Positions 17,405 to 27,217 of a DNA stretch of 64,000 bases are shown one piece after another. Both the position numbers and the translations under genes were made by a program. Each line of letters begins with the position of its first letter. The stretch's first letter is position 1. Source of the DNA: Chryseobacterium lathyri (lineage in GTDB: Bacteria > Bacteroidota > Bacteroidia > Flavobacteriales > Weeksellaceae); contig NZ_QNFY01000004.1 of the NCBI RefSeq assembly GCF_003290185.1, positions 124,001-188,000 on the forward strand. The letters are read 5' to 3'. The notes beneath the pieces were generated by a model. That model ran no database searches, was not told where the DNA came from, and saw only the letters and a list, made by a program, of their open reading frames with translations.

Positions 17405-18157
17405 ATGAAAAAGCTCCTCATCTTAATCCCTTTTTTGCTGCTTTCAGAAGCAGGCGCACAGGAACTACAGGCTGTTCCCACGGAGAAAATGAACATTATT
17501 AAGACCAACGTTACAGCTTATGCATTCAGAAATATCAACCTGTCTTATGAAAGGGCCATCAACCAGTGGTTCTCTCTCAATATAGGTTTTGGAACAATGA
17601 CGCAGGGAAAAGTACCTTTCATTAATGCATTTTTAAAAGACGAGGACGAAAAAAGGTTCCAAAATCTAAGAGTCAAGGCAACCAACTTCACTATCGAACC
17701 CAGATTTTACATTGGGAAAGGCTATGGCAGAGGATTTTACTTTGCACCTTATTACCGGTATTCAGATGTTTCGTCCAATAGCTTTGACTTCTATTACGAT
17801 TATGATGCTATCGACGGAAATACCTACCAGATTCCTCTCAAAGGCCAGGGAAGCACCAGCGGAAACAGCGGTGGTCTGATGGTTGGCGTACAGTTCTTCC
17901 TTACCAGAAGCCAAAACCTGGTTCTTGATTTCTGGATTGCAGGCGCCCATTATGGAAGCGGAAAAGGTGATTTCACCATGACCAGCAATTATGTGCTGAC
18001 TCCTGAAATGCAGGCACAGCTTAAACAGGAAATTGAAAATCTTGATATCCCTTTTGTAGATTATACTGTAGAAACGAATGCCAATGGAGCAAAAATAAAA
18101 GTGGACGGACCGTGGGCAGGCTTCAGAAGTGGATTATCGATTGGATATAGGTTTTAA
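17405..18157 (+). CDS. Outer-membrane protein, DUF3575-like
   Basis: 250 residues. The signal peptide MKKLLILIPFLLLSEAGAQ is followed by a small beta-barrel: strands such as NIIKTNVTAYAFRNINLSYERAIN, and FTIEPRFYIGKG, ending GLSIGYRF with the terminal Phe typical of outer-membrane barrels. The early KTNxxxxxFRNxNLSYE pattern resembles DUF3575 proteins. Function unknown. It is divergently arranged with the TonB-like gene across a 259-base gap that should hold both promoters. Confidence 0.8.
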   Translation: MKKLLILIPFLLLSEAGAQELQAVPTEKMNIIKTNVTAYAFRNINLSYERAINQWFSLNIGFGTMTQGKVPFINAFLKDEDEKRFQNLRVKATNFTIEPRFYIGKGYGRGFYFAPYYRYSDVSSNSFDFYYDYDAIDGNTYQIPLKGQGSTSGNSGGLMVGVQFFLTRSQNLVLDFWIAGAHYGSGKGDFTMTSNYVLTPEMQAQLKQEIENLDIPFVDYTVETNANGAKIKVDGPWAGFRSGLSIGYRF

Positions 18158-18174
18158 AATGATATTTACGTTAT

Positions 18175-18209
18175 TAAACCGTTCTTAAAAGAGCGGTTTA
18201 TTTTTTTTT
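18175..18209 (+). terminator. Terminator of the OMP gene
   Basis: TAAACCGTTCTT and AGAGCGGTTTA pair with one G-U and are followed by a ten-base T-run. A TTG at 18208 upstream of the MFS gene falls in this element and is therefore an unlikely start. Confidence 0.88.
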
Positions 18210-18264
18210 GCAAAATTTGTATCTTGCTTTTCTTTATACTTCTTTATTATCTACAAATACATCT

Positions 18265-19557
18265 ATGAATTCATCATCCATAACTACTGCCCAAAGAATC
18301 AAAGCTATTGTGGGCGGATCTATCGGAAACCTTGTCGAATGGTACGACTGGTATGCCTATGCTGCTTTTGCCATTTATTTTTCTCATTCATTTTTTCCGG
18401 ATTCGGATCTTAATGCACAATTAATGAATACAGCGGGAATCTTTGCCGTAGGATTTTTAATGAGACCGATCGGAGGCTGGATATTCGGAAGTATTGCCGA
18501 TAAGATTGGAAGAAAAAAAGCGATGACCTTTTCTGTCTTGTTGATGTCTTTCGGATCGCTTCTTATTGCCCTTACCCCAACCTATAAAACGATTGGGATT
18601 CTGGCACCTGCACTGTTGCTACTTGCAAGATTACTGCAGGGATTAAGCGTTGGCGGAGAATATGGTGTTTCTGCAACCTACCTCAGTGAAATGGCATCAG
18701 AAAACCGGAGAGGCTTTTATTCAAGCTTTCAGTATGTAACGCTTATAGGCGGACAGCTGATTGCATTAGGCATTCAGTTGATTCTTCAGAAACTTCTTCT
18801 AACGGAGACCCAACTTGAAGAATGGGGCTGGAGAATTCCATTCGTAATCGGAGCCTTACTTTCTGTTATTGCTTTATATTTAAGAGCTAATCTTCATGAA
18901 ACTGAAGCGTTTGAAAACAAGAAAGAAATCAGTGAAAAGAAAAAAGGAACAGTTACCGAGCTGCTCAAACATCCCAAAGCTTTGCTTACTGTCATAGGAC
19001 TTACTTTAGGCGGAACCCTGGCTTTTTACACCTATACCACTTATATGCAGAAATTTTTGGTGAATACGGTACATCTTACCAAAGAGCAGTCTACCCTTAT
19101 TTCTTTTATTTCATTATTTATATTTGCCTGCCTGCAGCCTGTTTTCGGAGCATTATCGGACAGGATCGGAAGAAGACCGCTTCTTTTAGGTTTTGGAATT
19201 CTGGGTACATTGTTTACAGTTCCACTTCTTACAGCCTTAAGCACAACCACCTCGATGTGGACTGCATTCTTCCTTATTATGGCCGCCCTAATCATTGTCA
19301 GCGGTTATACTTCAATCAATGCCGTTGTAAAAGCAGAGCTTTTCCCTTCTGAGATCAGAGCTCTGGGAGTGGGACTTCCTTATGCCCTTACGGTAGCTAT
19401 TTTTGGAGGGACTGCAGAATATATAGCCCTGTGGTTTAAAAAAGCCGGAACGGAAGAATATTTCTACTGGTATATTACCGGATGTATATTATTCTCGCTG
19501 ATCGTTTACGCCGGAATGAAGGACACCAAAAAAACCTCGACACTGGATAAAGATTAA
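18265..19557 (+). CDS. MFS permease of the metabolite:H+ symporter type
   Basis: 430 residues from ATG 18265 (a 19-codon-longer TTG start would lie in the upstream terminator). Twelve membrane segments are expected. The motif GFLMRPIGGWIFGSIADKIGRKKAM is the signature of the metabolite:H+ symporter subfamily (KgtP/ProP-like), and GNLVEWYDWYAYAAF at the start is typical of the same group; the second half repeats it in GALSDRIGRRPLL. Likely substrates are dicarboxylates, proline/betaine or similar, but the exact one cannot be read. Confidence 0.92.
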   Translation: MNSSSITTAQRIKAIVGGSIGNLVEWYDWYAYAAFAIYFSHSFFPDSDLNAQLMNTAGIFAVGFLMRPIGGWIFGSIADKIGRKKAMTFSVLLMSFGSLLIALTPTYKTIGILAPALLLLARLLQGLSVGGEYGVSATYLSEMASENRRGFYSSFQYVTLIGGQLIALGIQLILQKLLLTETQLEEWGWRIPFVIGALLSVIALYLRANLHETEAFENKKEISEKKKGTVTELLKHPKALLTVIGLTLGGTLAFYTYTTYMQKFLVNTVHLTKEQSTLISFISLFIFACLQPVFGALSDRIGRRPLLLGFGILGTLFTVPLLTALSTTTSMWTAFFLIMAALIIVSGYTSINAVVKAELFPSEIRALGVGLPYALTVAIFGGTAEYIALWFKKAGTEEYFYWYITGCILFSLIVYAGMKDTKKTSTLDKD

Positions 19558-19574
19558 TAATCAGTCATAAAAAA

Positions 19575-19603
19575 CGGGCGCCGCAGATTCTCTGCGGCGC
19601 CCG
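19575..19603. terminator. GC-rich hairpin between convergent genes
   Basis: A 13-bp perfect stem (CGGGCGCCGCAGA with its complement) around TTC lies between the MFS gene and the leftward small gene. The A-run on its left side makes it a terminator chiefly for the leftward gene; the right side is only moderately T-rich. Confidence 0.8.
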
Positions 19604-19612
19604 GTCTATATT

Positions 19613-19825
19613 TTAATGGTAAGCCTTTTTAAATTTCTCCACCATACTGTCCAGATTATGACGTTGGACATACACACTCTTCACTTCCTGGTATCTTGGT
19701 GATTTATAAAAAACCTCATGGAAATCCATACTTCCGTTTCCTACCTTCACTACTTTCTGTACGTCGATATTCAGTTTTTTCAGTTCGTCTTTAAAGACTT
19801 TAAATTCATCTTGTATATTGCTCAT
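19613..19825 (-). CDS. Small protein of unknown function
   Basis: 70 residues, charged, cytoplasmic, no recognised domain; mostly helical, rich in Lys, Val and Phe, ending KFKKAYH. It begins with ATG and is isolated, with a GC-rich terminator hairpin ten bases past its stop, which supports its being expressed. It may be a short conserved protein of flavobacteria; no function can be assigned. Confidence 0.65.
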   Translation of the reverse strand: MSNIQDEFKVFKDELKKLNIDVQKVVKVGNGSMDFHEVFYKSPRYQEVKSVYVQRHNLDSMVEKFKKAYH

Positions 19826-20222
19826 TTATATTTTTGGGTTTTTAATTAAAAATTAATTTTATCCTTAACACCCTTCAATTATCTGGGGCAGGCTATAAAT
19901 TTGTAATAAAAATAGTGAATTTTTCAATATAATCATCAGTCAACCTCTACTTTTTTACTTAAATTAATGATTTTATATGGATTTTACATTTTTTCATGAT
20001 TGTAAAATAATTTCAGCTTTTTAAAATTTTCCAGAAAACACATTTGAAAAGCCTATCAATTCAGGAAAAATTACCAATTTGTCATTTGACTGATATATAT
20101 ATGTACGGTTTTACTCCAAATTCAAAATCACAAGCAAACGAGACAAAAGTTAATGGATTAATTTATAAATTCGAAGAAAGAAAGAAGCTACTAAAAGGGT
20201 AACGATCAAAAAACATATTAAA
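19826..20222. other. AT-rich intergenic stretch with a possible 33-codon frame
   Basis: No established gene. A short frame, ATG 20101 to TAA 20202, encodes 33 protein-like residues (MYGFTPNSKSQANETK...), ending 20 bases before the methyltransferase start. It could be a small peptide, a leader or a gene remnant. The remainder is AT-rich and would hold the promoters of the two divergent neighbours. Confidence 0.5.
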
Positions 20223-20834
20223 ATGAATGATATCAACAAGGAACACTGGGAAAACGTATATGCGACTAAAAACCCGGATCAGGTAAGCTGGACCCAGAAA
20301 GAACCACAAACATCCCTTGATTTTATTCATTCTTTCGGTTTGGGAAAAAACGCCAGCATCATTGATATAGGAGGTGGAGACAGTAATCTTGTTGATTATC
20401 TTCTCGAGGAAGGCTATGAAAATATTACCGTCCTTGATATTTCCGCAAAAGCTCTGGAAAGGGCCAGAAAAAGGTTAGGAGAAAAAGGTGATAAAATAAC
20501 CTGGATCACTTCAGACATTACAGCATTTGAGCCCCGGGAAACTTATGATATCTGGCATGACAGGGCTGCTTTCCATTTTTTAACGACTCCACAGCAGGTT
20601 TCCCAATATATTAAAACAGCAGGTAAATGTGTAACCGGGTTTATAATTTTAGGGACTTTTTCGAAAGAAGGTCCTGCAAAATGCAGCGGACTGGATATTC
20701 AGCAATACGATTCCGAATCGTTGCCTGCAAAGTTTGAAGCAGATTTTGAAAAAATAAAATGCCTTACAGAAAATCATATAACACCTTTTGGTACAGTACA
20801 GAATTTTGTTTTCTGCAGTTTTAAAAAAACTTAG
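20223..20834 (+). CDS. Class I SAM-dependent methyltransferase
   Basis: 203 residues. The SAM-binding glycine loop IIDIGGGDSNLVDYLL (about residues 45-60), the acidic end of strand 2 in VLDISAKALERARKRLG, and the DIWHDRAAFHFLTTP segment are as in Methyltransf_25/TehB-like enzymes. The N-terminal HWENVYATKNPDQVSWTQKEP is typical of a subfamily often annotated simply as class I methyltransferase. The acceptor is unknown. Stand-alone gene. Confidence 0.93.
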   Translation: MNDINKEHWENVYATKNPDQVSWTQKEPQTSLDFIHSFGLGKNASIIDIGGGDSNLVDYLLEEGYENITVLDISAKALERARKRLGEKGDKITWITSDITAFEPRETYDIWHDRAAFHFLTTPQQVSQYIKTAGKCVTGFIILGTFSKEGPAKCSGLDIQQYDSESLPAKFEADFEKIKCLTENHITPFGTVQNFVFCSFKKT

Positions 20835-21060
20835 GATGTTGATTTTAAAGAGTCATTCAGTAAAATGATTTCTCTTTTAAAATTTTATTATAAACAGACG
20901 TACTTGTAAACCTGATCTATTTTTATATTTATATTAATTATTCTATTTTACTGTTTTCCTCAATGAGAATTAACAATATTTAGCCAAATATAATAGAAAA
21001 TATAGTTTTTTGTTATTTATTTTATTATTTTTATTACACCACAATTTAATAATATAATAT

Positions 21061-22845
21061 ATGAAAAAACTACTATTAATCATTGTTTCGGGCTTAGCCT
21101 GTTCAAATTTTTATTCACAGAAGTTAGAATTCCAGGAGTGCGGGACTGATGAATTGATGCGAAAACATTATGAAAGACATCCGGAAGAGAAAGCTCAGGA
21201 TGATGCTTTTAACCTGGAATTATCCAAGCTGATCAAAAGCGGAAAATTATCCAGCACATTAAACAAAAACCAGGTCTATGAAATCCCTGTTGTTGTTCAT
21301 GTGATAGGTGACGGAAGTGCCGTTGGGACAGCCAATAACAAATCTGATGCTGATATTATAGCATGGGTGAATTATACGAACGGAGTATTTTCCGGAAGTA
21401 CAACCAGCGGAATGTCAGGTACCAGTGCTATATTGCCTGTAAAATTTGTTTTTGCCAAGGTCAATCCAAGCTGTAATCCTACCAACGGGATCAACAGAAT
21501 CAATGCGTCTCATCTTCCAAAGTATGTGAGCGGAGGGGTAAATAATGATAATACAACGAATGCTGTAACCGCTTCTGAGATCACTGCTCTGGGAATGTGG
21601 GATACCAGTAAATATTACAATATATACGTTGTTAAGAAACTGGCATCCAATGCAGGGACTTTGAACGGATTTGCCTATTATCCCGGAGGCAGCAATGATT
21701 ATTCTTTTATGTCTACAAGTGCCTCGGCAGTGAATGCACAGACGTTGGCCCATGAATTTGGACACGCGCTTGGCCTTCGCCACACACATGAAGGTTACAG
21801 TGAATCTACCGGAGCCTGCCCTACGAATACAGACTGTACTCTTCAGGGAGACCTGGTATGTGATACTGAACCCATGAAAAGCCTTTATCATTCGTCTGTT
21901 CCTTATACCTGCCAGACAGGACAGATTAATCCGTGTACCAGCCAGATATATGCGGGCGGTGAAAGAAATGTTATGGCTTACACATTCTGTTTCAGGAATT
22001 TATTTACCCAGGGACAGTCTGATAGGGCTACTGCACAGCTTCTCCAGTACAGACAATCGCTGATCAATTCTCCGGTAGCCTCTTCAACTACACCTAACAA
22101 CAGCTCTGTTTTAACCACAGCATGCACTCCAACCTCTATGACGAATCCCGGAAACTTTAATATCGGAGTTACTTCTGTAAAATTCGGAAACATCAATAAC
22201 TACTCTGCCAATTACAAACAGGCTTCCAATAATTTCTATGAAAACTTTACTGAAAATTACTGTTCTGGGATTTCAAAAACTACAATTCCGTCGAATACCG
22301 CAACGGTACTTACGGTTACACCGGGAACCAGTAATCCGCATATTATTAAAGCTTATATAGATTACAATAATGACGGACAATTTAATGAGACCACAGAACT
22401 TGTACTTAATCAAAGTGCAATAAGCAGCGGTTCTGTTGCCACTGCATCAGTAATTCCTCCTGCAGGTGCGGTCACTAATACGCCATTAAGAATGAGAGTT
22501 ATCGGTGAATTTAACGGAACAGCCGTTACGGCCTGCTACACTCCAAAATATGGGCAGGTAGAGGATTATTCTGTGATCATTACACCTCAGAATTTATTGG
22601 CTGCTGAAAGTGTAAACAAATCAAGCATGACACAAATTATCAAGGATGAGGGTTTTGTACAGGTAAAAAGTGATCTTAAAATTTCCACCGTTCATATCTA
22701 TGATGCTTCCGGAAGACTTTTGACCAGCAGAACAGACATAAAATCCTCTGAATTCAGATTTCCTGTCAATGTAAAAAATACCGTCATCACGGTAACAACA
22801 GTTTTGGAAAACGGGAAAGTGATCAATAAGAAATTAAAATTTTAA
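21061..22845 (+). CDS. Secreted zinc metalloprotease of the M43 type with T9SS-like C-terminus
   Basis: 594 residues. Signal peptide MKKLLLIIVSGLACSNFYSQ, then a propeptide (DELMRKHYERHPEEKAQDD), then the catalytic domain with the zinc motif H231-E-F-G-H235-A-L-G-L-R-H241 and a downstream Met-turn (NVMAYTF). Paired Cys around CPTNTDC and CQTGQINPC suit disulfides. Residues 380-510 include a GEVED-type repeat domain (IKAYIDYNNDGQFNETTEL, GQVEDYSVII). The final 75 residues resemble a type A sorting domain (VHIYDASGRLLTS...NKKLKF). Expected substrate: extracellular protein or peptide. Terminator follows. Confidence 0.92.
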   Translation: MKKLLLIIVSGLACSNFYSQKLEFQECGTDELMRKHYERHPEEKAQDDAFNLELSKLIKSGKLSSTLNKNQVYEIPVVVHVIGDGSAVGTANNKSDADIIAWVNYTNGVFSGSTTSGMSGTSAILPVKFVFAKVNPSCNPTNGINRINASHLPKYVSGGVNNDNTTNAVTASEITALGMWDTSKYYNIYVVKKLASNAGTLNGFAYYPGGSNDYSFMSTSASAVNAQTLAHEFGHALGLRHTHEGYSESTGACPTNTDCTLQGDLVCDTEPMKSLYHSSVPYTCQTGQINPCTSQIYAGGERNVMAYTFCFRNLFTQGQSDRATAQLLQYRQSLINSPVASSTTPNNSSVLTTACTPTSMTNPGNFNIGVTSVKFGNINNYSANYKQASNNFYENFTENYCSGISKTTIPSNTATVLTVTPGTSNPHIIKAYIDYNNDGQFNETTELVLNQSAISSGSVATASVIPPAGAVTNTPLRMRVIGEFNGTAVTACYTPKYGQVEDYSVIITPQNLLAAESVNKSSMTQIIKDEGFVQVKSDLKISTVHIYDASGRLLTSRTDIKSSEFRFPVNVKNTVITVTTVLENGKVINKKLKF

Positions 22846-22863
22846 AGACACATTTCAAATACA

Positions 22864-22890
22864 AAAAAGAGAGCCCAGAGCTCTCTTTTT
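22864..22890. terminator. Bidirectional terminator between convergent genes
   Basis: AAAAAGAGAGC and GCTCTCTTTTT form an 11-bp stem with a 5-base loop; the A and T ends serve both the protease gene and the leftward ABC transporter gene. Confidence 0.9.
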
Positions 22891-22913
22891 AAGTTTTATA
22901 AAATAAGGTTAAT

Positions 22914-24674
22914 CTATGATTTTTGCTTTTCTTCTTCCAGTTCTACTTCATGTCTCAATTGGGCTTTGTAAAGTGTTGAGTAATATCCGTTACGGTCAAG
23001 AAGTTCCAGATGCTTTCCTTCTTCTACAATTTTACCATACTCCATGACAATAATTTTGTCTGCCTTTTCAATGGTAGAAAGCCTGTGGGCAATAATGATA
23101 GAAGTTCTGTTCCTGGTAATTTTTTCTGTTGCTCTCTGGATCAGCTTTTCACTTTCATGGTCTATGGAAGAAGTGGCTTCATCCAGAATAAGGATTTTAG
23201 GGTCTGATAAATAAGCCCTCAGGAAGGATAAGAGCTGCCTCTGACCTAAGGAAATAGAAGAACCTCTTTCACTTACCACAAAATCATATCCGCCAGGAAG
23301 CTGCTCGATAAACTGATCTACTTCAATTTCTTTTGCTCCGGCTTTTATTTTTTCTAAAGTAATGCTTTCATCTCCAAACGCAAGGTTTTCGAAAATGCTC
23401 CCGTGAAAAAGAAATACATCCTGAAGAACAACTCCGATATGACTTCTCAAGTTATAAAGCTCATAATCTTTTACATCTACATCATCAATTATAATCTTCC
23501 CGGAATTAATATCATAAAGCCTTGTGATAAGACTTATAATGGTAGATTTTCCAGCACCGGTCGCCCCTACAATAGCAACGGTCTCTCCCGGATTTACTTT
23601 AAAATCAATTCCTTTCAATACTTCCTGTTTCTCATCATAAGCAAAATGTACATTCTCAAATTCAATTTTGCCATCAAAATGATCCTTCTTTACGGTTCCT
23701 GTATTCGGCATGGCATAATCTTCATCCATGACACCCAATACCCTTTCTGCTCCTACAATACCTCTCTGGATATTATTGAAACGGTCTGCAATCTGCCTCA
23801 ACGGGCGGATCAGCATGGAAATATACTGGATAAATGCAATAACAACTCCTGCACTGATTGTGATATAACCGCCATAAAACAGGATAAATCCGATAAATAA
23901 AGAAGATATAAGCTCTACAACCGGAAAAAATAATGAGAAGATGAATACTGTTCTCAGTAAGGCACTTTTCAGGGTAATATTAATATCATCGAATTTTTTA
24001 AATTCTGCATCCTGTCTGTTGAAGACCTGAATAATTGACATTCCAGCCAATCTTTCCTGAACAAAAGAATTCTGATTGGCCGTCCACGTTCTTTCATCCC
24101 CAAATGCTTTTTTCAGTCTTTTCTGGAAAAATCTGGTAATCATAACCATTAAAGGCAGGATTGCCAATGTGATATAGCTCAGATGCACATTGGTATTGAA
24201 CATCATGATCAGGACAAATGCAATTCTGAGAATATCCCCGAAAACCATAAGAAAACCGTCCGTATACACTGTAGCAATAGTCTCTACATCACCTACAGCA
24301 CGGGTTACAAGCTGACCGATAGGTGTTTTATCAAAAAATGATGTCCTGAAATAGATCAGCTTTGCATAAAGTCTTTCGCGGATATCACGGATAACATTCT
24401 GCGAAATAAAATTTGAAAAGTAAACTAAGAAAAAGTTTAAAATAGTTTCTGCAAAGACCAACCCTACCAGGATATAGATATGCTTCATCATTAAGGCATT
24501 ATCCTTCAGTTTAGTGATGTCATTATCGACCACCTCCATGGTAAGATAAGGCCTGTAGGTAGAAACTACGGACAGTAAGACAGAAATAATTAAAGTAAGG
24601 ATGAACCAGGACCGGAATTTCATTCCTATAAAGAACAGCCTCTTAACAATTCCCCAGGTATCTTGTTTTTTCAT
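22914..24674 (-). CDS. ABC exporter, fused membrane and ATPase domains
   Basis: 586 residues, an MsbA/LmrA-type half-transporter that works as a dimer in the inner membrane. Six membrane helices lie in residues 20-300, then the ATPase: Walker A GATGAGKST (370-378), Q-loop LQDVF, signature SLGQRQ (475-480, departing from the usual LSGGQ), Walker B ILILDEATSS (495-504) and H-loop IIAHRLST. The substrate could be a lipid or drug. It is the last of three leftward genes (truA, small membrane protein, this), with gaps of 156 and 175 bases, so promoters of its own are possible. Confidence 0.94.
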   Translation of the reverse strand: MKKQDTWGIVKRLFFIGMKFRSWFILTLIISVLLSVVSTYRPYLTMEVVDNDITKLKDNALMMKHIYILVGLVFAETILNFFLVYFSNFISQNVIRDIRERLYAKLIYFRTSFFDKTPIGQLVTRAVGDVETIATVYTDGFLMVFGDILRIAFVLIMMFNTNVHLSYITLAILPLMVMITRFFQKRLKKAFGDERTWTANQNSFVQERLAGMSIIQVFNRQDAEFKKFDDINITLKSALLRTVFIFSLFFPVVELISSLFIGFILFYGGYITISAGVVIAFIQYISMLIRPLRQIADRFNNIQRGIVGAERVLGVMDEDYAMPNTGTVKKDHFDGKIEFENVHFAYDEKQEVLKGIDFKVNPGETVAIVGATGAGKSTIISLITRLYDINSGKIIIDDVDVKDYELYNLRSHIGVVLQDVFLFHGSIFENLAFGDESITLEKIKAGAKEIEVDQFIEQLPGGYDFVVSERGSSISLGQRQLLSFLRAYLSDPKILILDEATSSIDHESEKLIQRATEKITRNRTSIIIAHRLSTIEKADKIIVMEYGKIVEEGKHLELLDRNGYYSTLYKAQLRHEVELEEEKQKS

Positions 24675-24849
24675 TGTACGAGTTGAAGAAAGAATTTAAA
24701 ATTCTATGCAAAAATAAGACTTTAAAATTTGACAGCCTTTAGAAGTTGATCAAATCGTCATAGAAAATTTCAGATAAAGGTTATTTACAATATGAATATA
24801 TTAAGCCGGATCTTATCTTAAGTACTTCTGAAATACTTTAATAAACCCA

Positions 24850-25191
24850 TTATAAATTCTTATCCCCAATCTTTTCAATTTCCAGAGAAGGTTTATTCAC
24901 ATGCTCTTTCACAAATTTCCTTTCGAGAAGCTGATAAACCCCATATACGACTGCAATTGAAATGATCCAGCTAATCATATTGATCAGGGAGAAACCTGTA
25001 TAGTTCATATTATCTACAGCGTCAGGGTCTGTAAGTCCTTTATAAACCCCATAAGAAAAACCAAAGAGCAGCTGGGTTCCAAAATACACTCCAATGGCTA
25101 AAAGGCCATAATGCCATTTTGTTTTCCCGAACTTTTCAGCAAGCTGTGCATAATACCTGTAAGCTCCGATAAGAATAAAAATTGATAACAT
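24850..25191 (-). CDS. Small multipass membrane protein of unknown function
   Basis: 113 residues with three hydrophobic segments (about 2-10, 27-46 and 69-87: LLAIGVYFGTQLLFGFSYGV, INMISWIISIAVVYGVYQLL) and a charged tail. No family recognised with confidence; short DUF-type membrane proteins like this are frequent in flavobacteria. Located between truA and the ABC exporter on the same strand. Confidence 0.75.
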   Translation of the reverse strand: MLSIFILIGAYRYYAQLAEKFGKTKWHYGLLAIGVYFGTQLLFGFSYGVYKGLTDPDAVDNMNYTGFSLINMISWIISIAVVYGVYQLLERKFVKEHVNKPSLEIEKIGDKNL

Positions 25192-25347
25192 AATTTGTGT
25201 TTTATATATTTAACATTCAGAATATCCTATTTTATGAAAATAATGCAATAATTTCCACAGAATAGTTACTGATTGCTAAAATAACTTTTTTTTCAATACT
25301 GTAAAACAAAAGAACATCCGTAAAATCACTGAAATTTTGTCACTGGA

Positions 25348-26082
25348 TTAAAATTCGTATCCTACATCTACAAGGAATAATCCATGGCCCGGAGCTGAAG
25401 TTCCGGCAGCATTACGGTTTTTATCTTCAATAATTTTACGCAGGTCTTCGGGTTTTATTTTACCGCTTCCAATTTCTACCATAGTTCCCACAATGGCACG
25501 GACCATATTTCTGAGAAAACGATTAGCTGAAACCGTAAACTTAAGTTCAGTTCCTTCCTGTTCCCATTCTGCCTTATAGATTTTGCAGATATTGGTTTTA
25601 TTATCGGTTTTTAATTTGGCAAAGCTTGTAAAATCCTCATATTCAAATAAAATTTTACAGGCTTCATTCATTTTATGGATATCAAGCTGCCTTTTCCAGT
25701 GCTGCCATGCCGATTCCTGGGTAAAAGGATTTTTCGCCAGGGAAATATAATATTCGTAGGTTCTGTACGTAGCATCAAAACGGGCATGAAAATCATCTTT
25801 AACCTTAAAAATCCGCTTTATAGAAATATCGGGAGGTAAGAAACTGTTTAATTTATAAGGAAGATTCATTTCATCCACAGGTTGTTCCGTATCAAAATGG
25901 GCAAATATTTTTTTAGCATGAACACCTGTATCCGTCCTTCCGGCACCTGTCGTTTTGACTTCTTCTCTTAATATCGTGGAAAGTGCTTTTTCCAGTTCCT
26001 CCTGTACAGAAACGGCATCCGGTTGTATCTGATAACCGAAATAATTTTTTCCGTTGTAAGAAAATTCAATAAAGTATCTCAA
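25348..26082 (-). CDS. truA: tRNA pseudouridine synthase A
   Basis: 244 residues if begun at TTG 26082 (MRYFIEFSYNGKNYFGYQIQ), where the family homology starts; an earlier TTG at 26103 would add seven residues. The catalytic Asp is D51 in GAGRTDTGVHAK. TruA converts uridines 38-40 of the tRNA anticodon arm to pseudouridine. The rest, including the FHARFDATYRTYEY and RFLRNMVRAIVG segments, is complete. Divergent from lpxK over a gap of about 110 bases. Confidence 0.95.
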   Translation of the reverse strand: MRYFIEFSYNGKNYFGYQIQPDAVSVQEELEKALSTILREEVKTTGAGRTDTGVHAKKIFAHFDTEQPVDEMNLPYKLNSFLPPDISIKRIFKVKDDFHARFDATYRTYEYYISLAKNPFTQESAWQHWKRQLDIHKMNEACKILFEYEDFTSFAKLKTDNKTNICKIYKAEWEQEGTELKFTVSANRFLRNMVRAIVGTMVEIGSGKIKPEDLRKIIEDKNRNAAGTSAPGHGLFLVDVGYEF

Positions 26083-26176
26083 TGTAGTATAATAACTCAA
26101 CAAAAATACTTTAATTTAATGAAATATTTATTGAAAAGTCTTTGAGAATATTACTTAAAATCCTTATGAAAATTCC

Positions 26177-26184
26177 TATTTTTG
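26177..26184 (+). promoter_or_regulatory. Bacteroidota -7 promoter element of lpxK (near-leaderless)
   Basis: TATTTTTG matches TAnnTTTG exactly and ends seven bases before the lpxK ATG, so the transcript would start at or within a base or two of the start codon. No TTG stands at the expected -33 spacing, so the assignment is moderate. Confidence 0.5.
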
Positions 26185-26191
26185 CAGACGT

Positions 26192-27217
26192 ATGAAAAGA
26201 TGGTACCTTTATCCTTTTTCCCTCGGTTATCATTTGGTAACGGGTATCCGAAACACAATGTATGATCTGGGCGTTTTTAAGGCGACAAAATTCAAAACTC
26301 CGATAATCAATGTCGGTAATCTTTCTGTGGGCGGAAGCGGAAAATCGCCTATGGTGATGTATCTTGCCCAATACCTGTCCAAATACTACAGAACAGGGGT
26401 TCTTTCACGCGGTTATGGCAGACTGACGAAAGGCTATGAAGTGACGAATTATGAAAGCAACTATAAAATTGTAGGTGATGAAGCCATGCAGCTTTTTGAA
26501 CGTTTCAAAAACCGATTCGTCATCGCAGTTTCAGAAGAACGAGTTCCCGGAGCCAAAAAGGTAATCGGAGATATGGATCTCGACGTTCTTGTTCTGGACG
26601 ATGCCATGCAGCATAGAGCCATCAAAGCAGGATTCAATATCCTGATGACAGATTTTAACGATCCTTACTTTAAAGACCATCTGCTTCCGGCCGGAGATTT
26701 AAGAGAATCCAGAAACGGAGCTAAAAGAGCAGACATCATCATGGTCAGCAAATGTCCTGATGAACTTACTGAAGAAACCAAACGCTATTATATTTCAAGG
26801 ATCAGACCTTCTTATAACCAAAAGGTATTCTTTTCATCCATTGGTTATGACGAAAATGTGTACGGAAAAGATAAAATGCTTCCGGACAATAACCTGAACT
26901 ATTATGAAATCCTTCTGATTACAGGAATTGCTAACCCCAAACCGCTTCTGGAGCATCTGGCTAAATTTTCGCAGCGGGTTAAACATTTAAAATTCAGAGA
27001 TCATCATAATTTTACGGATGACGACATCAAAAATATCATTGCAGAATATAAAAAATTAGGCGAATACAAGCTGATCCTGACCACGGAGAAAGATTATGTA
27101 CGTCTGAAAACTTTTGACTATCTTAGAGACATTGTTTACTACTGGCCTATTAATGTTATCATTGATAAAAAGGAAGAATTCAACCAAATCATCTTAGATT
27201 ATGTTAGAAAAAATTAA
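26192..27217 (+). CDS. lpxK: Tetraacyldisaccharide 4'-kinase
   Basis: 341 residues. LpxK phosphorylates the 4' position of the lipid A precursor at the inner membrane using ATP. The N-terminus (RWYLYPFSLGYHLVTGIRN) is the membrane-associated helix. The P-loop VGGSGKSPM lies near residues 46-55, followed by VLSRGYGR and DVLVLDDAMQHR, all LpxK signatures. Length is normal. It overlaps punA by 17 bases (27201-27217), so lpxK-punA are one transcript; the promoter at 26177 is nearly leaderless. Confidence 0.96.
   Translation: MKRWYLYPFSLGYHLVTGIRNTMYDLGVFKATKFKTPIINVGNLSVGGSGKSPMVMYLAQYLSKYYRTGVLSRGYGRLTKGYEVTNYESNYKIVGDEAMQLFERFKNRFVIAVSEERVPGAKKVIGDMDLDVLVLDDAMQHRAIKAGFNILMTDFNDPYFKDHLLPAGDLRESRNGAKRADIIMVSKCPDELTEETKRYYISRIRPSYNQKVFFSSIGYDENVYGKDKMLPDNNLNYYEILLITGIANPKPLLEHLAKFSQRVKHLKFRDHHNFTDDDIKNIIAEYKKLGEYKLILTTEKDYVRLKTFDYLRDIVYYWPINVIIDKKEEFNQIILDYVRKN

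Noticed and set aside
18208..18264. TTG start for the MFS permease
   Set aside because: It lies in the terminator T-run of the previous gene; ATG 18265 begins the family homology.
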